64,000 nt of DNA from Limnomonas spitsbergensis (GCA_037349105.1 JAYJMM010000004.1:1267001-1331000); one strand, 5' to 3'; numbered from the stretch's first letter, positions 1 through 13,509 are shown. Numbers and translations: made by a program. The notes: generated by a model from the letters alone, not told the origin.

Positions 1-1690
1 GCTATCTGCATCCATAATAAACGAAGTGGCGGTTGAAGTTATGACATGCGAGTCCTGCTGCAGCTGCCAATGTGGCTCATGTGGTCTTCCGGCAGCAACG
101 GGTGAGAGCAAATCGGACGAGGATGCAATACGCAAGATGATTGCCCTCACAATTTTGAATATACTGCACAGCCTTCTGTACAATGCCAAATTTATGTCCA
201 TCAGTTCGATTCAGGCAAAGAATGCGAGGCAAGTTTCTTAACTGGGATCTCTTGGTGCCAATGAATTTGAAGAGTTCGTGCAGGAATTTGTCAACACGCC
301 ATTTTGGATTTTCAAGTGTGTTAGTGCCGTGCTGTTCAGTATTTGAGGATTCCTATATCCAAAGAGAGCGCTGGGTTTGAAAGCGGATTTCATTTATGTT
401 TTGTGGTGGGCGGTTTAAAAGTTGGATTTTGGTAGTAAGTTTTCACCCAGGTTGAGTCTAAAAGTCTGGCACGCTTGAACTGCTTCTGCTGCCCTTTTAG
501 CCTCGGCTTAATATATTAAAATCTGGCTAGGACCTAAGGTCTGTTAGATCTGTATGTCACAGGAATGCCAAAAACACATCCAATTCTTGGACTTGGGAAC
601 ATGAAGCAATGGCTAGCCTTGCTCAATCTCCATCCTCATCTTATCGTCTTTCTCCACCCTTGTGTAAACAAAATGTGTTAATGACGTGACACCTCTGGGC
701 CATGCTGAAATGAAGCACGGCAAATGTCAATGACGTTACACCTCTGGGCCCTGCTCAAATAAGGCTCAGCCGCATGGGCGCTGAAGTGTACGGCAAAATG
801 TGTGCATGGCTGTGTGGTCACCAGGTGCAGCGAGCCCAAAACGTTGCAGCCGATGGTGAAAGCGTTCCCTTTCTAATTCACCAATCTGGCCAAACGTACC
901 ATATACCAGTGGACAGGGTAACCGGGCTCGTTCTGTGTCAGCTGATTAGTCTGGCTTCTGCGCAGTTCCCCATTGCGATACAAATGGTATGGTTGCTGCA
1001 GCCTGTCTAGGCTTGCCTGTGATTTCCCCCCTCCTCCGGCCCTGGTAGGATAAATCGGTGATACAGTTCATCAGTAAATATGCTTTCCTTGGGCTCCACC
1101 CTGGGTTCGTCAGTCATGCGCAACGGAGTGACCCCTCTTGTACAGTTGCAAGAGGGACGTAGCCTGAGTGTTAGGGGGGATCTGTCTCCTCCCACCATCT
1201 CTTCTTCCTGTGGGATGTGCAAGTTTGTCTCTTTAAGGGCTGGGGGACCCACCTCTTGGACAGGTTGAAAACCTGAGTATCCCCCCCATAAGATAAGGTA
1301 CTGGCTAGCCTCCAGCAGTTGCAGCCCAACCCCACGGCTGGCAGAGGCAATGGTGTTTTTGGTAGGCATCTGCATCTGCTGCTGAGGCATAGGGGGCCGA
1401 GCTAGCGACCAAGGCATAGGCACAGGTCCAGGCTGCAACAGCGGCTGAGGCTGCGGAGAAGGATCATCCAGATCAGTACCTGCAGCTGCCCCCTCAGAAG
1501 GCACAGCAAGACGCGTAAGGCTGTACCACCACAAGATTGCGTCCAAACTTGAGTGCTCCATTGACTGAAATCCCTGGGGCAGGGGACTGTTGCTAAGGTG
1601 ATGTCCTGCCCCCCCTGGTCCTGCCTATGCATCGCAAGTACATAATTGTTTTACAAATAAATCCAGGAAGGCCATGAGGTACAGCATGGA
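1..1690. other. Intergenic/repeat region without a recognised gene
   Basis: I recognise no conserved protein here. Short open frames exist, the longest being antisense 1007-1561 (184 codons, Pro/Gln-rich in the middle), but none shows a family motif or convincing splice sites. The stretch holds dispersed LINE 3'-end sequence around 675-795, and the left part (1-660) shows nothing I can assign. It could include the 5' or 3' part of a gene lying outside the window. Confidence 0.5.
675..795 (-). repeat. Solo LINE 3'-end copies (two in tandem)
   Basis: Two partial copies of the window's recurrent LINE 3' terminus lie in tandem. One begins near 679 (tgacgtgacacctctgggcc) and a better one near 727 (tgacgttacacctctgggcc), which continues through the conserved ggctcagccgcatgggcgc block. 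The same block is found at about 1695, 10340, 15095, 27515 and 28515 in this orientation, and inverted at about 17135, 27475, 28020 and 32040. In the coding orientation this is the extreme 3' end of the LINE family, so these are severely 5'-truncated insertions. Confidence 0.6.
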
Positions 1691-1692
1691 CA

Positions 1693-2915
1693 GGTCAACG
1701 ACGTTGCACCTCTGGGCCCTGCTGAAAAGGCTTGGCCGCATGGGCGCCGAAGTAATCTGTTGGGAGGAAAGATACACAAATCAGTTGGTCAGGAAAAAAC
1801 AAAGAAAATAAGGGCCATTAAGTCAAGGGACACAAGAGGCTGGGAAAGAAGGTCATTATAAGGAAGCCCCTGCCTCTGAATCGTCTACGCCTCAGAAATA
1901 TCTACCACATATTCTACAAAGGCCAGGGCATCCCAGTCATCCCACCCTCGCCTGCCCCGGTACAACAGGTGAAAGTCCGTGGGCCGTGGCGCCCTCCAGG
2001 GGGGCTGACCAACCTTTCTCCCTAAGCTTGTCCCTAACGCTAGGGCATTGGAAGCAAACATGAAACGCATTCTCCACATGCTCTCCATCTCCCATTGCCC
2101 AGCACTGCTGGCAGCAGCACGTCTCACGCTGTTCACCGCTGCGCCGTCCTCTGGTGTCAGCCGTGCTAACCACACCGAGCCACAGCCCAAACTTTGTGCG
2201 CAAACAAGCACACGCTCTGTCGCTGGTGCGGCTCATGGCATGCCCCAGCACGGCGCCGGTCGTAAGCTGACACCAGGTGCGGTAGGCGGCTGCAGACCTG
2301 TGCTCGGTGGCGGGCCCCAGGGGTCCTCTCTGCCGGTCGTCTCCAGTTGCACCTGCTTGTAGGCTGCGTCCACACTTCCGGTACGGGTTGCGGCTGTAAG
2401 GCAAAGACAGCCTGACACAGTTTGGGGACAGCTGCTCCCTGCTCCAACTCCTCCAGTGCCCCTACATCGATTTGATGCACTATGTGCGCTCTCCAGCGTT
2501 CTGTCGAATGGCAAGCTGCATGTCAGCTGCCGTGGCTGCCGCCATGAGTGGGCTGTATTGTTGTGCTGCTGGCGCAACCGCTCCTTGTAGAAGAGGGGCA
2601 CGTGCTGCCACCAGTCTGGTTGTAACGGCTGAACCTCCAGCACCCTCATGAACCTCCAGCTGGCAGCGGACGCAGGCAGCCCCGCAGCCTGGCGTATGTG
2701 CTGAAGTCGGCTGGACTGCATCCTGATCCTCAGGCAGTATTGCGGCCAAAGGTGACCAGTGGGCAGTGGCCTACACCACAACTCCAAAGTTCACCGCTGG
2801 CACTGCGTACACAGCCGCTAGCCGGACGAGTGTAGGCAGGTGATGCCTCAGGCATAACTTGGCGGCCATGCAATACCCTTAGTTTGCTGCTCTGAATGAG
2901 ATTAAGACCAGCATC
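1693..2915 (-). mobile_element. Decayed non-LTR retrotransposon (LINE), 5'-truncated, antisense
   Basis: Reading the minus strand, this copy matches the 3' half of the sense LINE at 15455-17191. Shared words include the MQSS..LQH.RQAAGLP segment, AHSWRQP, a Cys-rich CCCQQCWAMGDGEHVENAF / CFQCPSVRDKL segment, and the terminal 3' block at 1693-1765 (cacctctgggccctgctgaa ... ggttgggaggaaa-like). Frames shift repeatedly between minus-strand ORFs (2166-2480, 2233-2787, 1937-2404, 1885-2211), so it is a pseudogene. The reverse-transcriptase core is missing (5' truncation). The Cys-rich segment near the C-terminus probably corresponds to a zinc-knuckle-like motif. Confidence 0.75.
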
Positions 2916-2924
2916 AGCTTGAAA

Positions 2925-3225
2925 AGGAGGCGGTGGGCAATGGAAATTATATACATGGATGGGCCAAGTAACCATGTATGGATGGGCCAAGATAGTGAGG
3001 CAGTACGCATGGAAGGTCCAAGTTACCATGCATGGGCCAACTTATTAAGCATGGCTGGTCCAAGATACGAAGCATGCATGGGCCAAGGTACCATGCATGG
3101 ATAATCTAAGTTACCATGCATGGATAGGCCATGGTACCATGCAAGGACCAACCGGACAAAGGCACCATGCATGGATGGAGCAGAATGACGGATGGATGGG
3201 CCAAGGCCCCATGGCACTCCTTATT
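2925..3225. repeat. Degenerate minisatellite (accatgcatgg / gatgggccaag)
   Basis: Imperfect tandem units of roughly 20-26 bp built around 'accatgcatgg' and 'gatgggccaag'. More than eight recognisable copies lie between 2955 and 3220. Several short open frames overlap it on both strands, but they are products of the repeat and not genes. Confidence 0.7.
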
Positions 3226-3665
3226 GCATGCGCTGCTGCAAAACAAGCAGTACAAGAGACAATGTGGAGGGGAGCTTCGTTGGCAGGCTTCCTCGCGTCT
3301 GCAGCGTTGCTGTAGGGTTTGACCGCCATTGCCTTAGGGCCCGGAGGATGCCAGGTAGGGGAGGGAGGGGGAAGGAGTGTCCACCCTTCGCCACTACGCG
3401 GGAGCATGTCATAAGTCCAGACCACTGTCTGTCCCAGTTTGAAACACTTGGTTAGCACATGGCCGAATTTAGATTTGCGATTAAAAATACGATGGCAGCG
3501 GTGTACATGTGACTCGCACTGGCCATTTAAATGTGCCATGCGCAGCTCCAGAACGCTCTGAAAATGATGTACAAACCCGTACAAAACCCTTTCGTCCCCT
3601 AACTCGGTGAGTACGCTTGGTTGGCCAGCGTGCGACCTCAGCCCCGTTTTCCGCTGAGGATAGGG

Positions 3666-6600
3666 ATGAAAACTACGCTGCAGACCCCCCTTGTTCTCTG
3701 CCTGGCCCTGGCATTAGCTGTTGCGACAGGACCGGCACTATCCCAACTGTCATCACTAGAAGGTAGGGCAGCGTGACATCATTACAAAACGTGTGAGCAC
3801 TCCTTGAGTGAAGATCGTATGTCGCTGTTGCTCCTCTGAAGATGAAACGGACCTACCTGCCTCCAGAGAGAAAGAACAGCCATGATGGGTTTGGAGAGGC
3901 TGGGATGGCAGAGGACCCCTCCGGCGATATATCACTTGTCCTTCACCTGAGTGACCTCCATGTCTCCGCCTTCAGCCCCGATGCGACAAGGGTTGCAGAC
4001 CTGGCTAATCTTGCGACCAGGCATCTTGCTCACTGGAGCCTGGCCGCAGTGATCCTCTCGGGTATGTGACTCAATTTCAGTCCCTAGGCCTGGCCTGGAC
4101 CTGCTGCTTGCCGCGTATAGAGCAGGGGCCATTCACTCAACAAACTGTCATGAGCTCATTATAGCCAGCCCACCTCTGGATGGTGCTCAGGGGACCTGAC
4201 TGATGGCCGGACCTTGGGTGGGCGAGGGCTTCAACAAGAAGCCGAATGGAAGGTGGGGCATACCATACTCAGGCAGTGATATCACACATCCCATCTCTTT
4301 CTGATTGTTTACCGAAGCAGAACAGAACAGCATGCGCGTTGCCATTGTGCGTGCATGTGTACACACAGGATGCTATCACCGTCCAATGCCCTGCAGAGGC
4401 TGTCATATTCTGCGTCGCGGTCCTTTCCTTGTTGATGACCTCTCCTGGCTCTCAATGTGTGTGCCGCAGGAGTACCAGCAGGCCTGGCAGCAGATGGCCC
4501 AGGCCTTAGGCTTACCATCATCCTTTATGCTCGACATACGTGGCAACCACGATACCTTCGACGCAAACAGGTCAGGAGCGCCCGGTCTCTAAATTCGAAT
4601 CCGCAATCAGTCCAGCCTTTCCTGCACCTGCGTGTGATGCCAATGCTGATTTACATGCAGTACGCCGTCATCCGGCGTGCTTTACAGGCCCATGCTGTGT
4701 TGATAAATCATTGAGTAATCATTATCTGACACCTGACACAGCGCGCCATGCACCGCCCTGTTCACAGGGGTGGTCCACGAGACTGGTATGCATCCTATTC
4801 AGCACGCGCAGACAGCACCGAGGGCTGCGGTGAGGTCACCCACTCCACCGCAACAGGGCTGCAGCACCAAGGAGGGGATGCAGAGCTGCCCACTGAGGGG
4901 GGCACGACGACGACGCCCCCCTGCCCCTGCTCAGCCCTGCGTCGTGTGCTCCTGCATGAGGTCAAGCCACCGGACCTGACTAGGGCTAGAGCGCACGGCG
5001 CGGGCCGCGGCAAAGATGGAGCCATCGGCAGGAAGTCCTTGCGCCGGAATTCTGACTGCCCCTCCGCAGTCTTGCTAGGAATAGACACGACAACGGACCC
5101 TGGCCTGAGGGGCCCTACCAACTTTCTAGGTGAGAGGGTCTGCTGGACTGACGGTGAAAGGAACAGGATAGGTTGGGCGTTGTGTGAAGACAGATCGTCA
5201 GGTGTGGGACCGGCGCCCCCTCACCGATTAGGATAAGTATGGACGTGGGGAACCAACGACATGGGCACAACACGGTTTGGCCTGGGCATCATTCAATTGG
5301 GAGCGGGACAACCGCTTGCTTCCCAGGGCCAGCCTCATGCCCAAGTATCCTTGTCCATGTCTACCTCCCGGCTGCCCGGCGGTGCAATATGCAGCTGCCA
5401 GGACGTGTAAATTCTGCGATCCTGCACTTGCCCTGAAATCTGACGTTTTCTTCCATTGCATGCTTTCTGAGAGCGTAGGTGTTGCGGAGCCCAGGCTCCT
5501 TTTGGAGGTGGACACCGAGTTGTCCAGTCTCCAGCACTCCCTGCAGGAAAGGGGCTGCGCGTCCCCACCTCTCATCGCCTTCGGGCACCACCCACTTTCG
5601 ACGGTGGCCAACTGGCCGCGGGACGTGCAGCCGTCGCCTCAAGACAGCAGCTGCCATCCCAGGGCTGAAGCGCCTTGGGGGCCTGCTGGCAGGGGTGGAA
5701 AACGCCAAGGACAGGCAGCGGTGACGCTAACAGAGCTGCTGAGCAGGTGCGCCTGCGAGTGGCATGGATTGATATGCTGTCATGGGCACGGGTCTCCTCT
5801 CTCTATGTGTCGACTCTATGCTGAATGTGTTATCTATCATTAGATTTATGGATTTGTAAGCGTGAGCATTCAACAACTAGAACAAGAGGAAACAAATGAC
5901 CTGCATGCTCCTCCCACCTCTTGAACGCCAGCCCCATGATCTGCTGGTGTAGTGGTGTGTAGCTGTTCAGGGTTGCTCCACCTGGTTCATACACCTCACG
6001 TGTGTTAATGCCTGACCTGCCTCTGCAGGCACAACACAACGATGTACCTTTGTGGTCACCTGGTGAGGGATTACATGTAATGAATTCAATTGTTTTCTGC
6101 ATTTGTTTTGACAGCTTTCGGTGAGGACGTTGATGGAGTTTGTGCTGGCCTAGGCGCATTGCACATTCACCTTCAGAACAATTTAAAAGAGCTTACTGTG
6201 TAGAACTAAGAGCATGAGGTTCAAAGCGTCCAATTTTTCTTTATGGTATCTGCAAACTTTACAAATACTGAACAACTCTGCTGTGGCAAAGGCGGACTTT
6301 CGCCTTGTCCCGGTGAGCTAATCATGGCCACAAGGGTGGGAATCGATGTCAGAACAGGAGGCTGTACCTTACGAATGCTGAGACCAATGAGCACGCAGAT
6401 TCTGAAACACCTGCTGAAAATAATTCACAAGCACAGCAATCTTGGCAGGCCGGCATAAGGCCAAACAATCTATCTTTTTCCCCAGCTTGGGCTCCTCATT
6501 TGTGCATGCCTGGGCAGATGGACCGGCTGTATCTGCTTGGTTCATGCCACTTGACGTCTCTGCTCCCCTCCCTCTATACAGCATGATGCCTTTGGTGAAC

Positions 6601-9600
6601 GCCTGCACAGGCTGCATGCTTCCAGGACAGGCGCAGGTACTGACTGCCACACGCGACAGGGATGTAGCCTATTATCGTCTGCCAGATTAGCCATAGACAA
6701 AGCCCTGTAGAAAGAGGGAAGGGGAGGTCGCCTGTCTGCAGGACCTGCTCTGTCACACATGTGTGTTGGCCTCTGCAACGTGTCAAAACATTGCTTGGAG
6801 CCTGTTGCACTTTTGCGCTCTTGCCCAGTTCATCAGGATGCGTATTATCTATCTAAACATGTTCGTGGACGATGACTGCTGTCTGCCGCATTATAGCTGG
6901 ACCGCATGCCTGGCCCTGATGCACGCTTTCATTGCCTGACCGCTCACCTAGGGCATATGGCAGAGCTGGAGATCGGCGACTGGAAATTGATCCGAAGCCT
7001 CCGATTGCTGGCCATTGATCCAATGGTGGGAACAAGCTTTGTGGACCTTCACTACAAACGTGTTCATGGTGAGATGTTTTGCGACCGATGCACTGACCAA
7101 GCCAGGTCCATGGCCTGGGAATACAGCTTTAGAAGCCTGCCTTCCCTCTGCCTACTGTTCAGGATCGGATATGCCTGTTCTCAGCAGCCCGGACCCCACG
7201 CAAGTTCTGGGCGGCTTTGTCGTTGTGATGACATCACCCCGGGATGCCAGGTGCGCGTATGGCGCATCCCAGGCACAGGTTTTGTAAGTTCATGTGCAGT
7301 TTTCCTCGTGTGTTTTTTTCTTTCTGGTGACTGTTAACCCGATGGGATTTAAAGGCAGTACCTGCTTGTTTGTGCACTTGAGCTGCCTGGCTCTGCTTTT
7401 GTTGCCTGAACCTGATATAGACTGGATGACATCATGGAAAGGAGGGGCCTTGCTTCATTTTTAATTTTTCTCTAGCCAGAGTGAGCTTGACCTGGCCCTG
7501 CTCACGCTCTTGCAGGTACTCGCCCCTGCACGAATCGATGAGCGGGTCCCAGAAATCCCCCCCACGCTCCAGGCCACTGGTCAGGGCGCTCCTCCTACCC
7601 GCTGATCCATCAGCAGACTCCTGGCCAGCCAATGAGCCTGAACCTGTGCATGGTGGAGCAGCAGGCGTGGCTGGCATTGAAGTGCATGGCCTAGCCAGCT
7701 GTGGCTCAGTCAAGGGCGTCAGGCGGCTTCTGGGGAGATTTCCCCTGCAGCTCGACTCGGGTGAAGCTGGCCGGCAAAGCCTGGTGTTTTCTGCTTTGCT
7801 GGATGCTGAGCAGCTGCAGTGTGAGGAGCGGCTCTGGATCCAGATCGAGGTTCTTGAGGCTGAGCCTGAGGTGACCACCCACGGCTTGCATGAGGCGGGG
7901 CAGGAGGGCCATCCGCACCGCACGTCCTCGTCAGCATCTCGGGGACCGAGACGCTCAGCTTCGGAGGTCCGCCTCACCTCCACTTTGTGGCTCGCTGGTG
8001 CAAAGAGTGGAGCAGGAGAGGACGCCGGTTTTGATAGCTTGCACGAGGAGCCGGTTGTGCCTCAAGCCGCTCCCGATCCATTGGGGTCAACCACATTGGA
8101 ATGGCTGGTTTTGATGTTGAACTGGCAGGGTTTTGCGTCTAACCTATTCTATGCACAGGTGAGCTACAGGGCTCTGTGCTGGACTAGCAACAAATCTGGC
8201 AAAATTCTCCACATGCCTCTTGACTGGGACACCCCCCGTGTGTAATCCCGGTCCCATCTGGGCCCGCCAGGGGCGAATTCGTGTGGCGAAATCACCCTGG
8301 GCCCGATTGGCCCAAATTATGAAATTAGTGTAGCATTTCTCGGCATCTCAGCTGCATCTGCCCCCCTGCCTGCCCCCCTGCTTATCCTCAGTGGGCCTTG
8401 GCTACGGTGTGCATGCTGCTCATCCCACGATACCTCGCCACAAGCAGCCCATCTCCTCTCCCCGGTGGGCCCGCCAGCCCCTCTCCACCGCACACGCCCC
8501 GGCCTCTGGGACGGAGCGGCGGCGAGGGCGTCTCTCAGGACACTACCCGCAAGAACCAGGCCTTGGCTGACAGTGGATGTTTATCTTCAGCAGAGCGGTC
8601 GTCTGGGGATGTTGTCACGACCGCCCCTGCCAGCTCAAAGTCTGCCCTACTGCTCAAGCCGTCCTCTCGTCAGTGCACTTGCCGCAGGCCTGCTGCTAAC
8701 GGCGCCTGGAGGATAGTAGCATGGGCCGTGCAAGGTCTCTGCACACTGGGGCACCTTCCGCCCCGCTTCTGGTGGCCCTTATTGGCCTTCTTTGCTAACC
8801 TCCTGTTAGGGCCCTGGGTGTTTGCCTGTATGAGCACCAGCGACGTGTCAGCCAGTCCTGAATTGGGACCTGATGGCAGCAGCCCGAGCCATGCACACAC
8901 GGTTTGTAGGTGGGCCATGGGGACAGCCCGGCACATCTTCATGGAAGGTCGCGGCGATGAGTGGTGGACGCTTGTGTCTACGAGTGACATGATCATCATC
9001 AGCAACATCCATATGGTGCGGTTTGTATCAGTGTATAACCGCTGAAGTGTATGCCGTCCTAATAACAGAGACAGATTCAATAGCTAACAAGCTTACCGTG
9101 GACTGTAAAAACTTAACAAAACTTTACTCACCGTAGCTTGTTGTGTCATTTGGGGGCATGCAACTCCAATATGTGTCCTCACCTCCCATGGTGTCATAGG
9201 GGACTGGCCCTAGTCGGTCAGTGGGGGGATGTATCTGACTAGGGTACACACCATCCTTGACCTTAACCTGACACCAGATCAGACACACTAACTGACCACT
9301 GCAACTTCCTGCAGTTTACATGCATCATTCCTGGGCTCCTGTGGATGGCGTCGATAGTCGACCACTGGAGTCAGCGTGGCGAGCAGGTCGTGGCCAGCAT
9401 CATGACATGGCGGCAGGCCCTTGCCGTTGGCGTGCTTCTCGTTCTCCATGCTGGTATCATTAGAAAGCTAGTCATAGGCTTTGGAGCATCAAGTGTGGTC
9501 CTTTCTCCGATGGGGTGGACCATGCCATTAGCCGCTACCTGGCTTGCTTTTGTGTTCGTTCAAGGGAAATCCATAGGTCTTTGGAAGCCCACATGCAAGC

Positions 9601-9608
9601 TTTGTTGA
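3666..9608 (+). CDS. TMEM62: TMEM62-like membrane-anchored metallophosphoesterase
   Basis: Spliced gene. Exons I can phase: 3666-3762 (a short exon coding a hydrophobic signal peptide, MKTTLQTPLVLCLALALAVA), 3867-4061, 4191-4252, 4470-4570, 4768-4829, 5070-5129, then one from 5479. All junctions keep frame. Calcineurin-like phosphoesterase motifs appear in order: HLSDLHVS (D-x-H), SGDLTDG (split across exons 2/3), RGNHDTFD, FGHHPLST and, in a small exon near 6035-6062, YLCGHL. The later exon near 6950-7070 (ELEIGDWK) and one near 7190-7288 (VVVMTSPRDAR) follow the TMEM62 order. Exons at about 7480-8158, 8394-9020 and 9319-9608 code hydrophobic stretches (for example FWWPLLAFFANLLLGPWVFA), as expected for C-terminal membrane spans. 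The family sits in endomembranes with the catalytic domain lumenal; its substrate is unknown. Middle exon borders (5600-7500) are approximate. Confidence 0.8.
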
Positions 9609-12291
9609 AGGTAAATCTTTCCCCGCAACGCTGGCACGTCAGAGATCAGATTCTCAATTATTGCGATTCTTTCCCTGGAGTCTGCTCGTCCTTTAACGCA
9701 TGAGACTTCACAAACTCTTGGAGGGTAAGCCTTACTAGCTGCTTTTGGCACCAGCACTTGGCCCCTCGAACCCGTCCTCAAACAAGTACACTGTTTCACT
9801 CCCGGTCCTGGTAGGGGTGTATCTCACTCTGTTCCGGTGGTCCTGCTTGTCTCAGTGAAGAAACAAATTCGCTGCAAGATCTGCGTGCTTCCCGCCCCTA
9901 TGGTGCAGCCTTGCTTGATCATACCAGCACCAAGAGATCTGGACTTTCTCCCCATTGTTCAACATATGTGCACTTCGGTCTCTTACAACCCCGAAGCATG
10001 CAACTAGGTGTTGACTTGGAAGCCCACAATTTTTAGATCGTGGGCCAGGTCCAGCCATTTGTTTCTGTTTGTAGTATTTAAGACACCCCATCCCCACGGT
10101 GGAAACTTATTTCTTTTACCTTGCTACCGGTATCTAAATCAGCTCTGCCCAGTTTCCACCGTGCATTGCTTGGATGCAAGCCTATGGATTCAATGACATT
10201 TCGACATTGTCCTAGGTTCTGATTTACCAGTTTCTTAGAGTACGTAACCTACACATTTCATCTCAATGATACAACACCTCTGGGCCATGCAGGTATCCTT
10301 CATCTGATTCGAGACGTTACATTAATGCTTCATCATGACGTCAATGATGTTACACCTCTGGGACCTGCTCAAAAGGCTCAGCCGCGTGGGTGCCCAACCA
10401 ATCGGTTGGGAGGGAAAAAGAAAAACTGCCAGTGGGTCAGAAAAACAAGGGGAAAGAAACTCAGAGACTGACACATGATTTCTGCTACACTCCATAGGGA
10501 CAGTTGTTATCAAATATGTACAACCCCAAAGATTGATGCTGCATGTCAAGATATAATGTAATGATTTCATACATTGTTTTGCTCCAAGCTTGGGGACTGA
10601 AAAGTGGGAGGGGATCGAAACCATGCTTTCCTCCAATGGGAGGAATCCCAAGTCTCAGTAAATATGGACAATATGGGACCTGTGCTTTCACGCTATTGCT
10701 TTGGAACCAGCGGCGGACAGGTTTGCTTTAGCAAGCATGCCTTGGAATTAAGGCTATTACTTAAGAGAACCTCTACCAGCAATAGAGAAATATTGCCATA
10801 CCTGATGATGGATTGCTTTCACAAGGCACTTTAATAACCGTAACAACTCGAAACATGAGGTGGCTTGTGCCTGCCAAAGTGCCAATATGTATGGGTAACC
10901 AAACATTGGATGCAGCAGGCAATCGAATATTGTCTTGCTCCTCCTCCTCAGGGCTCAGGCATTTCCTTGTCCAGCTCGGTCAGATATTAGAGCTCCCTGT
11001 CCCTCTTCAACATGCACTGGCACTGGCATTTGCTTGGAGAGGCTTGCGAGGGCACACTTGGCTCTGCAGCGTGGAAAGAGTCTATAAGCAGCGAGCAAGC
11101 AAGGTAGTGTCATACTGTGCAAATGCGCATACTGCCAAGATCCGGTCATCAACTACATGAAATGCAATTTCCAGGTATCGGTACCGGCGTCACAGTTGAA
11201 TGACCCCCTGGATACCGGTAGGCCCAAGCAGGTCAAATTATAGCAGCCTAAATTTCCTGACACCTCCCATCTTGGACAGATGGTTTCACCACTTGCGCTT
11301 TTGCACTGTAGTGCACCGCTATAAACGTCCAGGGGCTTTCCGGAGCTCTGGGATCACTGACAGCTGGGCATGCAGATTGCGCTATGGGAGGCATGGGTAT
11401 TTTGAGATTGGTCCCTTGATAAATGGCTCCTCCATAAAGACCCATCTTGTCTTATGCGTACAGATCAATGAAGGATGCCGATGAAATAAACCACACCGCA
11501 TCATGCGCCCGAATGGACCATGAATAGTCCTAAACTATGCCCATGCACCAGGATGCAGGCATGCAGTTGTAGGTGACTGTTGTTACTGCCGTATTGTTCA
11601 TAATCTATGGATATCGGCCTTCAGCCTGGACACAGACATGCAGCGCTTATGCATGGGATGTGAAACTATGAATGAAACTTTTTTCTTGTTGCTTGGCCTC
11701 CTGAACTCTTTCAAAAGGCATTCACATACACATGGAGAGCCCATGCTTGCAGCGCATAGCTGCAACCATGCTTGATACCATGGTATTCCTTCGATGATTT
11801 TCAGCTCAGTGAGGAAGCTGAAACTGCATTCCCCTCCAGAAAGTGCAGCGGGTACAAGTGCGGCTAGTCGTGGTTATCTCCCAGCACATGCAAGTCGGCG
11901 ACACGGGCAGACGAACAGATGACCTCAAGGAATGCTGACCATCATGTCTCATTTTTCTGCCGTGACAGGAGGACCACGACACACAAGAAATCCAAGTGAT
12001 GTCTTGGGGAGGCCTTAAATTCTTTTACGGCAGACAACTGTTCAACGCTCTCGATACATATTGGAAAGAAAAAGACGCCGTTTCAAGGCAGGAGGATTGT
12101 GGATAATGCCCCTATCTATGCTCTGCGCGCTTTCTCTGCTGCCCCTTCCCCTTGCCCTTGGCTTGGTGATGTTGGACACACTTCAAGGTCATACATCTCG
12201 AGTCAGATTTGTACTGACAAATGCGGATATGGCTTGAACTTAATGACGTTATCTTCAATCAAAGCTTCCGCATGATCGAGACGTAAATTTG
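9609..12291. other. Intergenic region, no recognised gene
   Basis: No conserved coding segment is visible. It contains the LINE 3'-end copies listed separately near 10262-10440. Short frames such as 10813-11160 (+) show no family signature. A 5' UTR or promoter of the downstream SCP-type phosphatase may occupy the right edge, but I see no clear TATA box or other decisive element. Confidence 0.5.
10255..10445 (-). repeat. LINE 3'-end copies (5'-truncated insertions)
   Basis: A partial copy at about 10262 (acaacacctctgggccatgc) is followed by a fuller one from 10336. The fuller copy reads tcaatgatgttacacctctg, then the ggctcagccgcgtgggtgcc block and caatcggttgggagggaaaa. This is the same 3'-terminal unit as at 1693 and 15095, on the minus strand relative to LINE coding sense. 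Confidence 0.65.
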
Positions 12292-13509
12292 ATGAATGGT
12301 CGCAGCCGAGAGGGCGAGACTCAGGACGAACTAGCCGGACCAGTCCCCCTCGCCCTGGGAGTCGATGTATCTAGCGTGGTCACCCAAGTTACCTCTAAAC
12401 AAGCCAATCCAAGACCTCAAACATCTTTCCGCTCCTCCCCCAATCAACCACCTTTCCGCCTTCCTTCGTGGCCAGAGCGTCTGAAAGGCTTTCTGTGCTG
12501 CTTTGCTCCTGAAAGAGGAGGATATTTGAAAGCTAAGCGAGATAGAGTAGTTGTTAGAAGTCCTCCCCGGCCGACGAGGAGTGATCCCCTGCTTGGTGAG
12601 CACCAACTTGTTGGTGAACCTCTTTCTTTACTTCCCATTTAACTACACATTGAAATTTTATTTTTATGTCAATCACTGCCCAGGACCAAAGCGCAGTGAA
12701 GACCTCGAAAAGCCCACTCTCGTGCTCGACTTGGATGAAACACTTGTCCATTCTTCATTTAAGCCGATCCCGAATCCAGACTACATCATCCCTGTCGATA
12801 TAGATGGGAAGATCGTCGATGTGTATGTCCTGAAGGTGAATGAATGCCAGTCTTTCACAACGAAGTGTCAAGGCCCAACCAGCATCGAGTTTCTTTATAG
12901 ACAGAAGAGCTCATGGGCATTCTTTACTCTTTGCAAATAATAATAGCTGTCCTGTTGCTCTGGTGGTACATGGCATGGGATTCAGGTCATGTTTGACGCA
13001 ACCTACTCCCATACTCACGACCTCTCTTGCTGGCATTTATCTAGTCCATGGCGAAGCCTGCTCTGCTCCCAAGTCTGAGATCTCTGCTGCCATGCTACTT
13101 TCAATGGCAGAGACCCTGGCTTGATCACTTCATGACGAGTGTTTCGGAGCATTATGAGGTGGTCATTTTCACGGCGAGCCTGGCGAAATATGCGGACCCT
13201 CTGATGGATATGATGGACAAGGCCATGGTGGTGCGGTGGCGACTTTTCCGGGAATCATGCTGCCCTTACGAGGGGAACTACGTCAAGGACCTCAGCTGGC
13301 TAGGTCGTGACCTGTCACAGACCATCATTGTCGACAACTCGCCACACTCCTACATCTTCCAGCCGCAAAATGCACTACCGATTGGCACGTTCATTGATGA
13401 CATGGAGGACCGTGAGCTGCTGGACATGGTACCCATGCTAGAAAAAATCCGTAGCGTGGACGACGTGCGACTTCACCTGGGGTCAATGGTACAGTCTGAC
13501 TACTTGTGA
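12292..13509 (+). CDS. CTDSP: SCP-type small C-terminal-domain phosphatase (HAD/FCP1 homology)
   Basis: Complete three-exon gene: 12292-12595, 12684-12835 and 13111-13509, giving 284 aa with every junction in phase and GT-AG borders. Exon 1 codes a Pro-rich leader ending in a Cys pair ([10 protein letters not shown]), a spot that in SCP relatives is often lipidated. The catalytic [11 protein letters not shown] motif falls near residues 117-127 (the first Asp is the nucleophile and the second the general acid of DxDxT phosphatases). It is followed by [16 protein letters not shown] (here [16 protein letters not shown]), [18 protein letters not shown], and [14 protein letters not shown] near residue 227 (loop with catalytic Asp). 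The domain order and length match metazoan/plant SCPs, which dephosphorylate Ser5 of the RNA polymerase II C-terminal repeats and some other phosphoproteins. The start is the ATG at 12292; a TTG directly precedes it and is not needed. Confidence 0.9.
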
